NCBI RefSeq assembly: GCF_027744825.2
Contig: NC_071348.1
Location: 14,913,563 to 14,977,562, forward strand
Reading direction: 5' to 3'
Length of the DNA: 64,000 nt
Source of the DNA: Synchiropus splendidus
Taxonomy: Eukaryota > Chordata > Actinopteri > Syngnathiformes > Callionymidae
Shown: one piece after another, positions 34,230 through 47,059 of the stretch
How the letters are laid out: every line of letters starts with the position of its first letter
How positions within the stretch are numbered: position 1 is the first letter of the stretch
The notes under the pieces: model-generated
Seen by the model: the letters and a program-made list of their open reading frames with translations, nothing else
Told to the model about the DNA's origin: nothing
Databases searched by the model: none
Position numbers and translations under genes: made by a program

Positions 34230-35930
34230 GTTTGGCCTACAAGAGGAAATGGTCATGCAGGGTTAGAGCAGAAACCCTGCATGACCATTTCCACCCGAGC
34301 AGAAACAAAAGCCAAAGCCAAAACATCAAGTCAAGAACATGATGATATACTCAGTTCACATCGAGCCTACTCGGGCCAATGGCTTGGCAGCAGGAAGTGA
34401 TGGAATCCAACCCTCTATGTTCAGAACAAGTTTACGTTCGACCACGGTCACTCACAACAGTTCAATAACAACAGGAAGAGGCAAGTGACATGGAGAAAGA
34501 ACTTCCTGGAAAGTTATAAGTTCCGTTTATATCCCACAGAACGATCATACCCACTGCCACATTAGCAATGGAAAACGGGCGAGAATGAGGAGTAATGACT
34601 GAGAGTTACACGTTCACAAACCTTCTGGGAAAAAACGGATGAAGAAGTGTAATGACACGGTCAGAAAGACTTTTAAACTGATCGGTATTTGTGCTCTTGT
34701 GTCAAACAATCTTCATTTGAGTTTGGAAAATCAATGTTCAACGGTCATTACTTATTTATCTTGTAGACAGTGGGCAATGAGAATAAAATGCAGTTACGAA
34801 TCATGAAGAGAGATTTTGGGTGTTGAAACATTTGCTTGAATGACTTCGAAGGTGTGAATCTCTAATGCCACAAAGAGTCGCCACAACATGCTTTGGTGAT
34901 TAAAGCTTGTGTTATTGTTTCTCATTGTTCCTGGAACTTTGCTCCTCTAACTGGGTTGTGGGCGGCTTGAGCCTGTCCCAGCTCCACGGGACAGGAGGTT
35001 GAGGATCCGAAAAACTCAGTACAGGATTGATTCATAGATAAGACAATGAGATATACTGTCGTTCATGATGTCAAAATGAACTAGCATTTGCGTTGTTCTG
35101 TTTGTTGCCTCAGGTAGTACTTGGAAAGAAATAAGCTGTTGTTCTGTTGGTGCTCTCCTCCTGCTTATTTTCTCTTCAAATTGAAAGTATAGCTGTTGAC
35201 CTTTTGTGGCTACCTTTTTCTCTTGTGTCTATGTTTCAGATGAACTGTGTGAGAAGGAGATTGAAGTCGATGGCGAGCCGGCAACCGTCACTCTTGTGGA
35301 CACGTGGGATGTTGAAGTGAATATTTCATTTGTGTCTTGTCAAACTCTTCCATGCTGAGGTGAAGTTTTTCCCTTCTTTGCAGTCGGACGGCGATTTGTC
35401 AGAGGAGCCTTGCATCCAGATCGGTGACGCGTACCTGCTGCTTTATTCAATTACAGACCGTGTTTCATTCCTGCGTGCCTCCGAGCTACGTATATCCCTG
35501 CGCCGCCTGCGTCCTGCCCAACACACACCCATCATCCTGGTGGGCAACAAGTGTGACCTGGTGCGACGAAGAGAGGTGTCCACGAGTGGTAACCAAGTGA
35601 CTCTTCACCGGTTTCCTCACGCATGTGATGCTCTGACAGGTTGTTGTGGTTCCAGAGGGTCGAGCCTGTGCCGCTGTGTTTGACTGCAAGTTCATCGAAA
35701 CATCCGCAGCCATGCAGCACAACGTGTGGGAGGCTTTTCACGGCGTTATTAGACAGCTACGTCTTCGCCGAGACTCCTGCAAGCGACGCAGGCATTCCAC
35801 ATTAAACAAGCGCAGAGAGAGCCTGCCTCTGAAGGCCAAACGCTTTTTGGACAAGATGGTGGCGAAGAACAACCCGTGTGTTGCATTCTGGGTCAAGTCC
35901 AAGTCCTGTCATGACCTCACTGTTCTGTAG
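33521..35930 (+). CDS. gem: GTP-binding protein GEM (RGK family)
   Basis: GEM is a small RGK GTPase at the plasma membrane and cytoskeleton that inhibits voltage-gated calcium channels and Rho-kinase signalling. The four coding exons are 33521-33866, 35240-35316, 35384-35588 and 35656-35930: 903 nt, 300 aa (human 296). The G1 loop is GASGVGKT (86-93). G3 is DTWD (136-139), the RGK variant of DxxG. G4 is NKCD (196-199) and G5 is ETSA (224-227). SSSDSVISS upstream of the G domain and the extreme C-terminus KSKSCHDLTVL are RGK hallmarks, including the C-terminal cysteine, which is not a CAAX box. The start ATG at 33521 was chosen because the codons before it are not ATG. Intron 1 carries an AT microsatellite and a perfect hairpin. 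Confidence 0.96.
34163..34227. repeat. (TA)n microsatellite in gem intron 1
   Basis: About 32 uninterrupted TA units, the longest AT tract in the window, 18 bp upstream of a perfect hairpin. Confidence 0.95.
34245..34292. repeat. Perfect 20-bp hairpin in gem intron 1
   Basis: Arms 34245-34264 and 34273-34292 are exact reverse complements with an 8-nt loop, adjacent to the long TA tract. In gem pre-mRNA it would form a stable stem. It is too short and too isolated to call a microRNA. Confidence 0.85.
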
Positions 35931-36096
35931 GACGTTTTGATTGAAAACATTCAATGATGGACCTGCAACTCTCCGTGCCAGATTTTTACCTTGAAAAAAT
36001 AGCATTTGTTGTAGTTGTTTTTTTCTTCTTTGCATCCATTTGTTACAAACAGGTTTGGTTTTCAAAATTCAAAACATTGATATTACATAAGACACA

Positions 36097-36102
36097 AATA
36101 AA
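36097..36102 (+). terminator. gem poly(A) signal
   Basis: AATAAA lies 167 bp after the gem stop codon. A second AATAAA occurs further downstream at about 36276, so alternative 3' ends are possible. Confidence 0.6.
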
Positions 36103-36289
36103 TGGGAAAAAATGTTTTGTAATTTCCTTTTACCCCCCACAATGAACTAGGTGCACTATATTTTGAATGGAAAATGAATTGTACACAAAACAATAACTGT
36201 CAAAAGTCGATTCATAAGCAGACTTGAATGAATGCTCAAGGTTTTGTCATGGAAATGAAGTTGGAGCTGCCAAGTAATAAAATTCTCCC

Positions 36290-39200
36290 ACAAATATCTG
36301 CTGAAACAAACCAAAAGGTGTCAGTCACACCAGCATCTTTCAGCTGATGTTTAAACAAGAAATGTGGAGGAAGACGAATATTTTTTTTTTCAAATTTTCA
36401 AAGTGCGGTACTTATGTAACTACACAAGCTGCTTGAATCTTGCTTCTGTGGCAGTGTTTTGATGTTGTTGATTTTAATAAATGGGCAGAGGACTGTCCTG
36501 TCATGTGGGTCTGACTGACATTCACAACATGGATGACTCAGCAGCAACACAAAAGAGAACACTTGCTCAACAGCTGCAGTGCTAGCAGGAGATGAGTCAC
36601 TCTCATGCTGTGAAGGAGTTGAAGTGACAAAATATGCTTCCGGGAGTAGATATGTATTGAAACATATAGATATGTTTGATGGTGTTTTGGCTGAAATACA
36701 TTTGACTTCAGTCTCCTTCAACTTGCTCTGGTAAAATACCAGAGGTATTCTAAAAAATCATCATCAGTAATCTCTGCCTTGTCTTCAAGTTGTCCGGAGA
36801 GTATCGTAGATAACTGGCCATAGTGCACCCTGAGTGTCCGCTATTTTCTTGTAGAATAAAAAGGAACACTTGCATGTTTACTGTTGGCTGTGAAGCGTGT
36901 GTAACGCCTTGTTCATGAAAGCTTTAGTGTTCATCCCTTTGTATCTGAGCTGACTTCAGATGACTCCTTATTTTTGGTTCTGATAGAGAAATAAGGTGTG
37001 TTCAGCTCGCGACCCGAGTCTTGTCCACCTGATGACGGCTACTTTAAGACATGCTTCTTCGTGGGTCACAACTCAGCTGTTTCCATGTCACGCCTCAAGC
37101 TGAGTAGGAGAAACAGGACATGGGAAGGCTGCACAGCAGGGGCCAGTGGAACCCGAGACAAAGTCCACAGTGTGAAGAGCCCCGCAATGATGACTTTATC
37201 TGATACTCATTGATTACTGTCACTCTCGAGTCGGCTCTGGAACTACTACAAGTCGGAACAACTCAGTAATGCGGCGGCCTAATTGGCTTCTCTCAAAGCC
37301 GAGTCATCATCATAACTCTTTTAACATGGGCTCAGGGTACGAAGCATGGGAAACATGAGACGTTCCACTCAGTCACAAATGTGTAGCTCACATCTTAGTA
37401 AATCTCACACCCTACAATAGTGGGGCGCTCTTTAGACCTTCCAATACCTTAAAGGCCTTGCTGTTGTCTGCTGACTCTTATCAGCAGGATTCATGCTACA
37501 AGTCAAAGTCCTGAGTCCTGGACTGAGCCTATGTACCAGATAATCATCTCTTATTGCTACAATAATGACACATCTGGGTTGGATCTTTCAGTGTTTATTA
37601 GTTCTTGACCGATTTATGCTTCATAACCTTGTGCTGTTCTTCCTGCCTTTCCCTCTCCTTCTCTCTCATTGGCTGCCTGTGAGTAGACAATCATTAGATT
37701 CAATAAAACATTAGTGGTTAGCATGGTTAAAGTTTGACCGGAGAACTCTTCCGGCTTGCAGGATCTTGGGAGTCAGTCTCTTCTGACTCCTCCGGTGAGG
37801 TAAGACTCTATGACTTTCTGGTTCAATCTTAAATCATCTCAAATGTTGTGATCAGAATGTGAAGAACACAATGTACCTCGCTGGGATAGTAAGTTTTATA
37901 TTTGACGCCGGCAGTGCTTCTGAACGTCTGTCTTTTGGTGTAGCTGTTTGACTTTGAAGGGTCATGAGTTGGAACTTGGATCTAATGGTGGACCTCAAAC
38001 CAGAACTCACGTATCTACCGAAATGTTGAGCTTTATTGTGACATTCCCTTCCAAGAAGACATTTGTTAAATATTTGAAGTCGTAAACGTGCATGTGTCTT
38101 ACTGTGCAGGCCAAAACTAAATAAATAAAAATGCCTGTTCTCATGATGAATGATTATTTGATTTGGTCAGAACAATACCCATTCCTATGTTTATGTTGAG
38201 CCAAACTGATATACAGTATAAACATCTAAAAAAGTAGGTGTGACTCAATGTCACCTTTAGCTAGCTATGAGTGTTTGCCTTTGGACGCAGCTCAATGTCA
38301 GTTTAAAGACCACTGCAATTCAGAAAAAGCTATTAGATATTAGAATAAAATATGTTGCATTATACTATTTTAAATCCATCATTGTACATTAGTACTTTTA
38401 GTCAAATGAATAAATTCTCATGATAATCCTGAAAATCATACAAATGCCATATTTGAACACAGGATCACACCCTTACATTAGATCTCTAAATGCGTAAAAT
38501 ACTAAATAAAATAAAAAAATAATCAGCTAAAATTAAAGAGTCATTACTGACATTAGCTATCAATTTCAAACTATAGCATCTCTGAATCAAACAAAAATAC
38601 ATCTTCCACTGCACATGTATCAATCCCCTGGATGACATCATAACATCATACTTGGGTCGAATATGCTGAATATATTGTAGTAAAACATGAAATAGAAGTA
38701 GTAGTAGTAGTTTGTTGGATCTGTTTTTGCTATTAAGAACTGTGTGACTCACTATACCCAAATTTGTTTTTTCAATGTATACATTCAGCCTATAACATCC
38801 ACTTCCTGGAGTCAGTCTAGTTAGCAATGACAGCTGCTCATTTTGTAAAACGGATGCGATAGCGATCAACCTCTCAGAACCATCTCAGGAGCTGAGTTCT
38901 TCCCAGTTTGGTAGATCATTATTGAAAAGATTGCTCACCAGTATAGATTCCACCAAGATCCACGATGCCGGCAACAGCAGAGGCGGTCAAAGGGGCAAAG
39001 GTTGGAGCCAAATTTTGATGGCATTTGCATCACTCAAACTCAAAATCCCATAATGTACTTTATGAATGTAATAATATGAATCGCTGTTTTGTCAGAAAGG
39101 TCAAGGAAAGTCGGACAGCTTTTTTAGTTTTGGACAGTCTGTGTTTGTGATCTGTTCATATCAACACTTCATACCAACATGCTCAGTTAACTTTTCATGT

Positions 39201-39590
39201 TGCTTTCAGACTTAGAATTCGTCACAGTTACTGCGACTCATCACAAATGTTTTATATTTATTATGAACCTTTTAAGAACATTGAAACTTTCAGTTTCTCT
39301 CCCTGACCACGACTGGGTGCGGTCGCACATGTTTAGACTTTAAGCTCAGCGGCAACTTAAAGTACAAACTGGGTTTATACCCTGTTTGAATTCTCAAGGA
39401 CGCAGACTGGTTCCCCTCACGGACCTTGTGAATCAATAACCTGTAAAGGGAGAGAACAAGGTTCCAATTAGTTTGCTTCTAAACTAACAGGACTCTTTCC
39501 TGATGACACTAATTCACACGGCTGCTGAGAGCCACAAGCTAAAAGCTTGATAGTTATTTGAATTGGACTCTTTTTGTTTGTCCTGCAGGC
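36290..39590. other. gem-cdh17 intergenic region, no gene seen
   Basis: About 3.3 kb without a supported exon. The cdh17 start codon is preceded by an acceptor-like CTGCAG (39584-39589), so one or more non-coding cdh17 exons and its promoter should lie here. I could not place them. No convincing repeat was identified. Confidence 0.45.
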
Positions 39591-39594
39591 TACC

Positions 39595-42500
39595 ATGTCA
39601 ACCCATCTCTCGCTGCTGTTGCTCCCGCTACTCCTCACCACGGTAAAACCTCCTGAAGAACAATTTGGGTTGATTCATCCTCGCCTTCTGCTTCACATTT
39701 GGTTACTAATTAAAAAGTGAAACTAAAAGCAAACTGCAGTGAGTGGTGGTCTACTGACTTTGCCCTCATCTAATAGCCCACCAACTGAACATTTCCCTAT
39801 AATAAATAACCTGCATGACTGTACACAGTTACATGGAAGAGAAGAATAAGTGAATCATGAGGTCGGTTATCACTTTTCTGTCAGGTGTTTTGTACTGTAC
39901 TACACTGTACTGTACTGTCCTGTCCTATACTGTACTGTACTGTACTGTACTGTACTGTACTGTTGGGACACCCACCACTATCCCATTCACTGCAACAGCT
40001 AAACAAGTACAATACATTTTAAATCAAAATGGCACTCCTGATCAGTTAGTTGAACAAATGTATGAATCCTGTTTGGATTGTTGTTTTTTTTGTCTGTGTG
40101 TGTGTGTGTGTGTGTGAGATTGAGTTGATTGACTCGTGTGTGTTTCTGACAGGCCATTGGGGCGGGCCTTGAAGATAAGAAGGTCCCGTTTCATGACATG
40201 GTGATCAATGTGCAGGAAAAGACACCAGTGCCGTACGCCCTGTATCAGGTTGGTTGAACGACACAGTTGCACTTCATTCATAGTCTTCTGCTTGTTCCCT
40301 TCATGCGTGGCCCTACCCATCATGCCACTGGGTGAGAGACCACACCCCCCGCTACAGTGTTAATATGTCATTGTGGTGTTATCTTTCTTGAGATTACAGT
40401 TATTTCTTAAGCGCTGATTTTTTTTTTATCAATCATTCATGTTTTTTCTTAGGTTTTTGAAATGTACACACTGATTTCACTAAATATCCAAGCAGTATAT
40501 TGCCCTTTTTATTCATATGCTATGAATTACACTCAGTTTGCACATGCTAAATTTATAGTGTTTTTATTTTCTTATTCCATATGGTTGACAGATATTTTAA
40601 TAATGTGGCCCCTTTGTACCATCCTACTCTAGTTTGAGAAGAAGCATCCCGATGTGAATGAGTTTCGGGTAAAAGGAGAAGGTCGTGACATCATCAAAGT
40701 CTCCAAAGATGGTTGGCTCTACCTGGACAAGGCTCTGAACTGGTCTGAAGAAGACAACTACGTAGTGACGGTAAAATGACTTTGCTTCAGTTTGCTGTCT
40801 CTTTAAGCAATAAAAGGTTGTTGAGCTCCTAGTTTTGTCCAGGTGGAGGCGCTGGCAGATGGCCGAGTGATCGATGGCCCAATTTTTCTGACCATTAACG
40901 TGGAAGACATCAATGACCACGCTCCCTACTTCAACCAGAGCGACTACGCGGCTGTGGTTCGAGAGAACCATCCCGCTGGTTTGTATGTTTTGCACAAGTG
41001 GAAGTTGCAGCAACAATCTCACTCTGAGGTTGTGATCAGGTTCTCCCTTCACACGAGTGTTTGCCATGGACCAGGATGACCCACACACGCCAAACGCTCA
41101 ACTGAGGTTCAGTCTGGTCAGCCAGATTCCCAGGAGAGACAATGTGGCCTTGTTCCAGATTCACCCGGTCAGCGGCGAGGTCTCCACCACCGAAGAAGGT
41201 CTGCTCTGGAGCACACACCACCCACATTATCTCTGGGCTGCAATCTGTCATTCCTCGCCTGTAATCTGGCAGTATAGTCAATCCAGATTACACAGCTCAT
41301 CTTGTGCCCGCTCAAGATTAATGCCCATTTGAGCCAGATTGCCTAAATATGTCGCATGCTGTGGATTGTGTCTGTGCATGAGGAGGCCTGCTGACATCTG
41401 CTCGTGCTGATTAAATTCAGTCATGTTCCTCAGGCACGTTTTCCAGTTTTTTTTTTTTTTTTTTTCAAGGCGAGCGGCTACTGAAGGCCAGAGAGGGCAT
41501 CCAGTTCACCAGGGGCGAGGAGGGTGGCCATGATTCTCTGAAGAAGAAGTTTGATGACTACTGTCCTGGGACGATGATTCCATATGAACTCAACCCCTTC
41601 TTCACCTGCTTGGAGCGAGCTGGTATGTGACATTTCTTCTCCATCTTATGGTTACCATACCTTTTCTTCCAGTCTGTTAATGGCAGATGTGTCTTTTAAG
41701 TGTTGAATGAAATCTGGTGCTAAAGGTCTTTTCTAAAGGAAACTTTTCTGCATATCTTCAAGAGACTCATATTAACACAAAGTGAAGTCGTCAGTGTAAA
41801 CACCCGATGAAGCAAAATGACCACCGCTTCCGCAAGACTTTGGCCTCCAGTCATTTGAGTGTGAGACCTCTGATCTAAGGAAAGAAGGAAAACAAAAAAA
41901 ATCTAGGGAGACGTGGGGTGTTGACAAGAAAACCATGGCACACAGCTGGGAAGAATATTGATGTCTCCTATCCATTAACCAAACTGATGTTTTCTTTGTG
42001 CGTCAGAGACCAGGAGGCGTAACCTGGACCCCCTGGATGACCCAGACTACGTCCTGTTTGTCCGAGTGCAAGACCTCAACGGAGCCTCTGAAGTGGCTTT
42101 GAGTGGAAACGCCAAAGTGAACATCGCTGTCAAGCCCAACCTGTGGGTGAATCCAGGGCCACTGCTTGTGAAGGAGAATCTGCATGAGACATACCCACTG
42201 GCCATCGCGAAGGTCAGACAAGTCTTATGCTCATTTGGGACAAAAATCCCACAAACTTGTACCTTGATCTTGATCCAGGTCCAGTCCAATGATCCCAAAG
42301 CTGTCTACAAGCTGATGCAGAAGGAGCGAGAGCAGAAGTTCCCGTTCAAGATAACAGAAGATGGAGAGGTCCTGCTGACTGAGCCGTTGGACAGGGAAGA
42401 GAAGCACATGGTACTAGGACCTGAAAATCAACCAATGCTGAGAATGGGAATCTAAACTTGGGATTATGTTTCAGTACATTCTAGTGGTCCTGGCTCATGA

Positions 42501-45500
42501 CATCCACCAGAATGAGGTTGACACACCCATGGAGATTCAAGTGATCGTCGTAGACGTGAACGACAATGCACCCGAGTGTTTGAAGGTGGAGAGTGTGTTT
42601 GAGGTGCAGGAGGGTGAACCAGCAGGTGAGGAGCGACACAAGTGGAACTGGACATGTTTATTCAAGATAAGAGATTTATTTATGGGACCAATTGTATTTT
42701 GTCCATTAATACACACATGGGTCAACAACTGCGCAACATTTAGGTATGAAGCTACAGAAGCTCTGAAATAGAAGAGCTTGTCAGTATTAAAAATGATCTT
42801 TGGACCATTGGAGTGCTAACAGTAAGGGCTCTGTGTTGATAGAAATTCTTGTTGCTCCTCAGTGTCTGACCTCATCTTGTGATTACAGGAAGTCTCGTTG
42901 GACAGCTGATGGCTGCAGACAAGGATGATGAGGACACCCTGAATGCTCAGTTGACCTACAAGATTGTGTCCTCAGAGCCACTCACCTCTACCGAAACCTT
43001 CTCCATTGATGCTGCTTCAGGGCAGATCCAAGCACTGCAAACCTTGCAGAGGAAACAGCAGCAGCTGTACAAGCTCACCGTTCTAGTCAGTGACCCAGGT
43101 GAGGCCACAGTCAGTGTGTCTAGGCTCCCAGAGTCGTTGGATTAGGGGCTAGAAAGTCAGCGAAAAGCTCAAACGTTTGCCCACAAATTGAGCTCAAATA
43201 AAAATCGAAAAGTTACAATGAGCAATTAATCTGGTTAGAGTGGAGCAGGGGAGAAAAAAAAAGTTTGTTTTGCGTTTCTAAACTGCAATTGTGGCCAAAT
43301 GGTGGAGCGCAGAAACATGAAAATCACAAGTTTTGTTGTCACAATTGACGTTCGCCTCCATTGAAACTGCATTGAGGAGGAGAGTCTGCTGCGCGAAAAT
43401 CGAGGCAAAGTTACTCGTTTTTAACTCGCCATCCTGGCCAAATGGTGGACTGTAGACACATGAAAATCGTTTTTTCGCTATCTGCTACAGTCATATGGAG
43501 ATACGGCCATTTGTTCGGGCAAGAAGTAACTCGGCCGTCTGAAGCATAATGAGTCAGCAGAGTCGCTTTCTGATGCTGTGGCGACGGAGCTGCAAAGTAT
43601 GGGAAATGTCACTGTGGAGCTCAGGCTGCACAGACAGAGTCCGGTATCTGTGCCATCCTTTGAGCTATAGACACCGTGCAAAGCTTAAAACGTAGCTGCT
43701 GGCCTCCACTGATAGCATGTGCATGACGGTGGCACATGGTGCATACACAAGCTGTATATTCAATAAACAGCAGCGCCTAGTTTTATTGAGCATTCTGTGT
43801 AGTATTTTGTCACTGTGTTTCCTCTAACACTGGAAATGTAACATTGTGTCTCTGATTTCTCTGCCTGACTCAGATTACAGCACGGAATGTCAGGTCGTGA
43901 TCAAGGTCATCGATGTCAACAATGAGATGCCACTCTTTGAACAGAACAGAGTGAGTTCATTGTGACAGCAGGCGTGCTGGAGGTAGCATCCACTGACCAT
44001 GTGTTTTCCTGACACAGTACGAGAGTCCGCCTCTGACCGAGGACACTCCGGTGGGACACACTGTACTGACGCTGAGAGCAACAGACGCCGATGACCCTGA
44101 CAGTGGAAGCTCTAAAATCGAGTTCCACATCACAGCTGGGGACGACGATGGTGTTTTCACAGTGGAAACTGATGGGGGTGGTGTCGGCCATCTTGTTATA
44201 GCCAAGGTGATGTATTGACATCTACAGCTCCAATTGATCGGAATCAGAATGGGGAATCCCACCAACTAGGAAAGTGCTTCGAAATACAGTGCTGTAAATA
44301 AAATAAAATAAAATAAAATAAAATAAAATAAAATAAAATAAAATAAAATAAAATAAACAACAAAGGCTGTTCACAAATTCAACAGTCTGATGGCTGAGGG
44401 GAAGAAGCTGTTCCTGTGACGGGAGGTTCTGGTCTGGATGGACCGTAGCCTCCTGCCAGAGGGAAGAGGAACAAACAGTCCATGACCAGGGTGAGAAGGG
44501 TCGGCTCTGATCCGACCTGCATGTCTTTGGGTCATGGAGACCTACAGGTCCTGAAGTGGTGGCAGGTTGCATCCCATCACCTTCTCAGCAGAACGCACTG
44601 TAGCAGTAAAAACAAGAAATAAACCCAGAAAATAAAAACAAATGAAAAATGTAAATAAAAAACAGAAGCCTGAAAAAATTGCCAAAAAATGAACTCAATG
44701 TTACATGAAAACGATTAATAGAAAACTATTGTTTAATTTGTTTTGTCTTGCTTCAGCCTTTGGACTTCGAGATGCATCCCACCTACAATCTGCAGATTGA
44801 TGCCCGGAACCCTGAGCCCCTGATGAAGGGTCTTGAGTACGGCAGTGAATCAACAGCCTTTGTCTCCCTGACTATCACCGATGTGGATGAAGTTCCTGAG
44901 TTCAACCTGGACATATTGGAGGTGACTGTACCGGAAAACATCAGCAGGGGGGCGCTGCTGCTCACGGTGGAAGCCAAAGACCCAGAGGGCAAAGAGATCA
45001 GGTAAGAGGCGAGGCATCTTTCTTGTCTTCACACCATCCTCTAAATGAGATGTGCCCAGATTTTCATGCCCTCCAATCCATTTTAAAAAGTGCACCACTT
45101 ATACACCGTCTCTAGAAGAATGACGTGATAAGAGATGCAAGTGAATTTTCATCTGTTTCCTTTAAACCAACTATTTGTGTGGCATGTTCACAGCTTCAAG
45201 ATGGAGGGAGACTCTATGGGCTGGCTGGAGCTCGACCCAGCCTCGGGCCAGATCAAGACCAAAGACAAGCTGGACAGAGAAGCCCTGGAAGTCTTCACAG
45301 TCACCATCACTGCTTTTGAGAAGGGTGACAAAAGCAATCTACTTGAATGGCTAAAACATTATTCACTTGGAATGTGTTGTGTCTTCATCCAGATGTAGAG
45401 AGCCAGTGGTTATGTGCTCAAGCCGTCACACATTGAGAGCATCATACATTGCATTGAGTCACCAGCTGTCACTTAACACTGTGCCATTTTGCGAAGTGAA

Positions 45501-46852
45501 TTCATGAATTCATACATGGTTGACAGTTGGCAGCCTTGCCATCAGGTCCACTCATGTTCTAGTGTTTCTCTCAGATCTGAGTTAGTAGCTATCATCACAG
45601 CCAGTAACTCAGAACTCATATATCCACTGGAAAATGTCCGCAATTGTCTTGTCTGGGACAACAGAATGTTCAGTTTTTGTTCATCCAAAGACGTTTAATG
45701 GTGTTTTAGCACGTGGCAAAGTCACGTCTTCACATTAGCGACAGCAGCTCAGGTGACGATAGATTTTCAGGAAGTTCAGATCCATGACCAGCCTTTGAAA
45801 AAGGTCCTAGATAGAGCATGAGTGGTTCTCCTCAAAACCTGCTAATTTAGAGGGAATGTGCTCACACATTCCCTCTAAATGAGCACTTGGAGGTGCAGCA
45901 TGAGCACTTGGAGACGTAACTGCAGTCAACGTTGTCTTATATTAAGAACATGCTGCTAACGCAAGTTCCTCTCCAGAAAACCCGAGCATGTCCAGTCAGC
46001 GTGAGGTCTCTGTCAGACTGCTGGATGTCAATGACAACACCCCAAAACCGGTGGAGTCCGAGTTCTTCATTTGTGTTAAGAAGCCAAAGCCTGTCATCAT
46101 CAGGGCCCAGGACCCAGACAACGCTCCATTCTCACAGCCATTTACCTTCACCTTTGCCAAGAAGTACAGCAATTGGCACCTTCAAACTGTGGACGGTACG
46201 GTGGAATAAGTCTTGTTTGGCTGAACACTATGAAGTGGATCCATCATGAAGGTTTACATTTTTCCAGGTGCATCAGCCAAACTGAGTTTGAAGAAAACTG
46301 CCACAGAGGACCACACCTTCCCTATCGCCATCAACATCAAGGACAATGCAGGCATGGGGGTCACTCACTCATTGCACGGTGAGTCTGGATAGACAAGTAT
46401 TTATATCAGAATTTTCAGTGGGTGGTTCAAGTCCCATATGACTGTTTAACACTGTCTCCAGTGAGAGTCTGCAACTGCACTGAGCTCGGCTACTGCTACA
46501 TGCCTCCTGAATCTCGCACTGGCAAGTTAGGCATGGCCTCCACCATTGGAATTTTGGCGGGAGTTCTCGGTTTTGTCAGTAAGTTGTGGTCTCTCTGCAG
46601 CTATATTGTCATGAAATCAAGTCACAAATTACACAGAACTGGGAAATTTCCATTTGGAATCCATCCATTCATTGACTGAAAACAAGTAACATTTGTGATT
46701 TTCTGTTATGTTGTTAAGTGAATCATCCTGTTCTGACTATTTTCTTGGTTTGTGTGTTCGTAGCCATCATATTCATCATTGTGATCAAACAATCCAGCAA
46801 AAACAAGAAGAGACGAGTCCCTGCTGTGCAGGAGACCAACACCCTGATGTAG
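39595..46852 (+). CDS. cdh17: Cadherin-17 (liver-intestine cadherin)
   Basis: CDH17 is a calcium-dependent adhesion protein of intestinal epithelium with seven cadherin repeats and a very short tail that does not bind catenins. Its 18 coding exons sum to 2,607 nt, or 868 aa (human 832): 39595-39642, 40153-40248, 40633-40770, 40843-40978, 41040-41198, 41470-41622, 42007-42212, 42279-42410, 42475-42625, 42889-43098, 43874-43950, 44018-44206, 44757-45001, 45194-45324, 45977-46195, 46268-46378, 46462-46578, 46764-46852. Exon 1 encodes a Leu-rich signal peptide. Calcium-binding linkers are visible: VEDINDHAP, VVDVNDNAP, IDVNNEMP and LLDVNDNTP, plus TEPLDREEK. Near the C-terminus are a Cys cluster (VCNCTELGYC), one membrane segment and a roughly 20-residue basic tail. 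The RGD motif of human repeat 6 is not present. Confidence 0.95.
39891..39963. repeat. (TGTAC)n pentanucleotide microsatellite
   Basis: Imperfect tandem repeat of ACTGT/TGTAC in cdh17 intron 1. About eight perfect units lie at its 3' side and diverged units on the 5' side. Confidence 0.9.
43285..43470. repeat. Diverged direct repeat in a cdh17 intron
   Basis: A block of about 33 bp beginning GGCCAAATGGTGGA occurs near 43292 and again near 43436 with a few mismatches, each followed by ACATGAAAATC. The spacing is about 145 bp. It could be an old tandem duplication or part of an interspersed repeat. It lies in the intron 43099-43873. Confidence 0.6.
44238..44580. mobile_element. Dispersed repeat with (ATAAA)n tract, copy 2
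   Basis: This copy lies in the cdh17 intron 44207-44756 and contains GAATCAGAAT, a CCCACCAACTAGGAAAGTGC block, about 11 ATAAA units (44301-44356) and a distinctive downstream block. That block includes GATGGCTGAGGGGAAGAAGC, GGTTCTGGTCTGGATGGACC and CGGCTCTGATCCGACCTGC. I recall very similar blocks as a common dispersed repeat in teleost genomes. The first part matches the fragment at 24289-24371. Confidence 0.75.
45846..45879. repeat. Perfect 15-bp hairpin in a cdh17 intron
   Basis: Arms 45846-45860 and 45865-45879 are exact reverse complements with a 4-nt loop (CTCA). They lie in the intron 45325-45976. Confidence 0.8.
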
Positions 46853-47046
46853 ATCCTCTGGAGTACCAGCCAAGACTCAGGGGTCCTTGAAATTTTCATC
46901 AGAGGACCATCAATATTTGGAGACACAAAGAAATCTTGAGCTATTTTACGCTGCTCCCAGTGTAACCTGTGCCTAATTTATTCAAAGGTTGAATCCCGGA
47001 TTACAGTTGTCGGTCTGGAGTTGGATTATTGTCTGTGACTTTTTGA

Positions 47047-47052
47047 AATAAA
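47047..47052 (+). terminator. cdh17 poly(A) signal
   Basis: AATAAA lies 195 bp after the cdh17 stop codon. Confidence 0.75.
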
Positions 47053-47059
47053 TATGAAC

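Noticed and set aside
34245..34292. Candidate microRNA hairpin in gem intron 1
   Set aside because: The stem is only 20 bp with an 8-nt loop and perfect pairing, shorter than a typical pre-miRNA. The sequence was not recognised.
38486..38869. 127-residue minus-strand open frame in the gem-cdh17 interval
   Set aside because: AT-rich composition, no recognisable domain, and no supporting splice sites.
39855..40117. Plus-strand frame of Leu/Tyr/Cys repeats near cdh17 exon 2
   Set aside because: It is a translation of the TGTAC microsatellite, not a protein.
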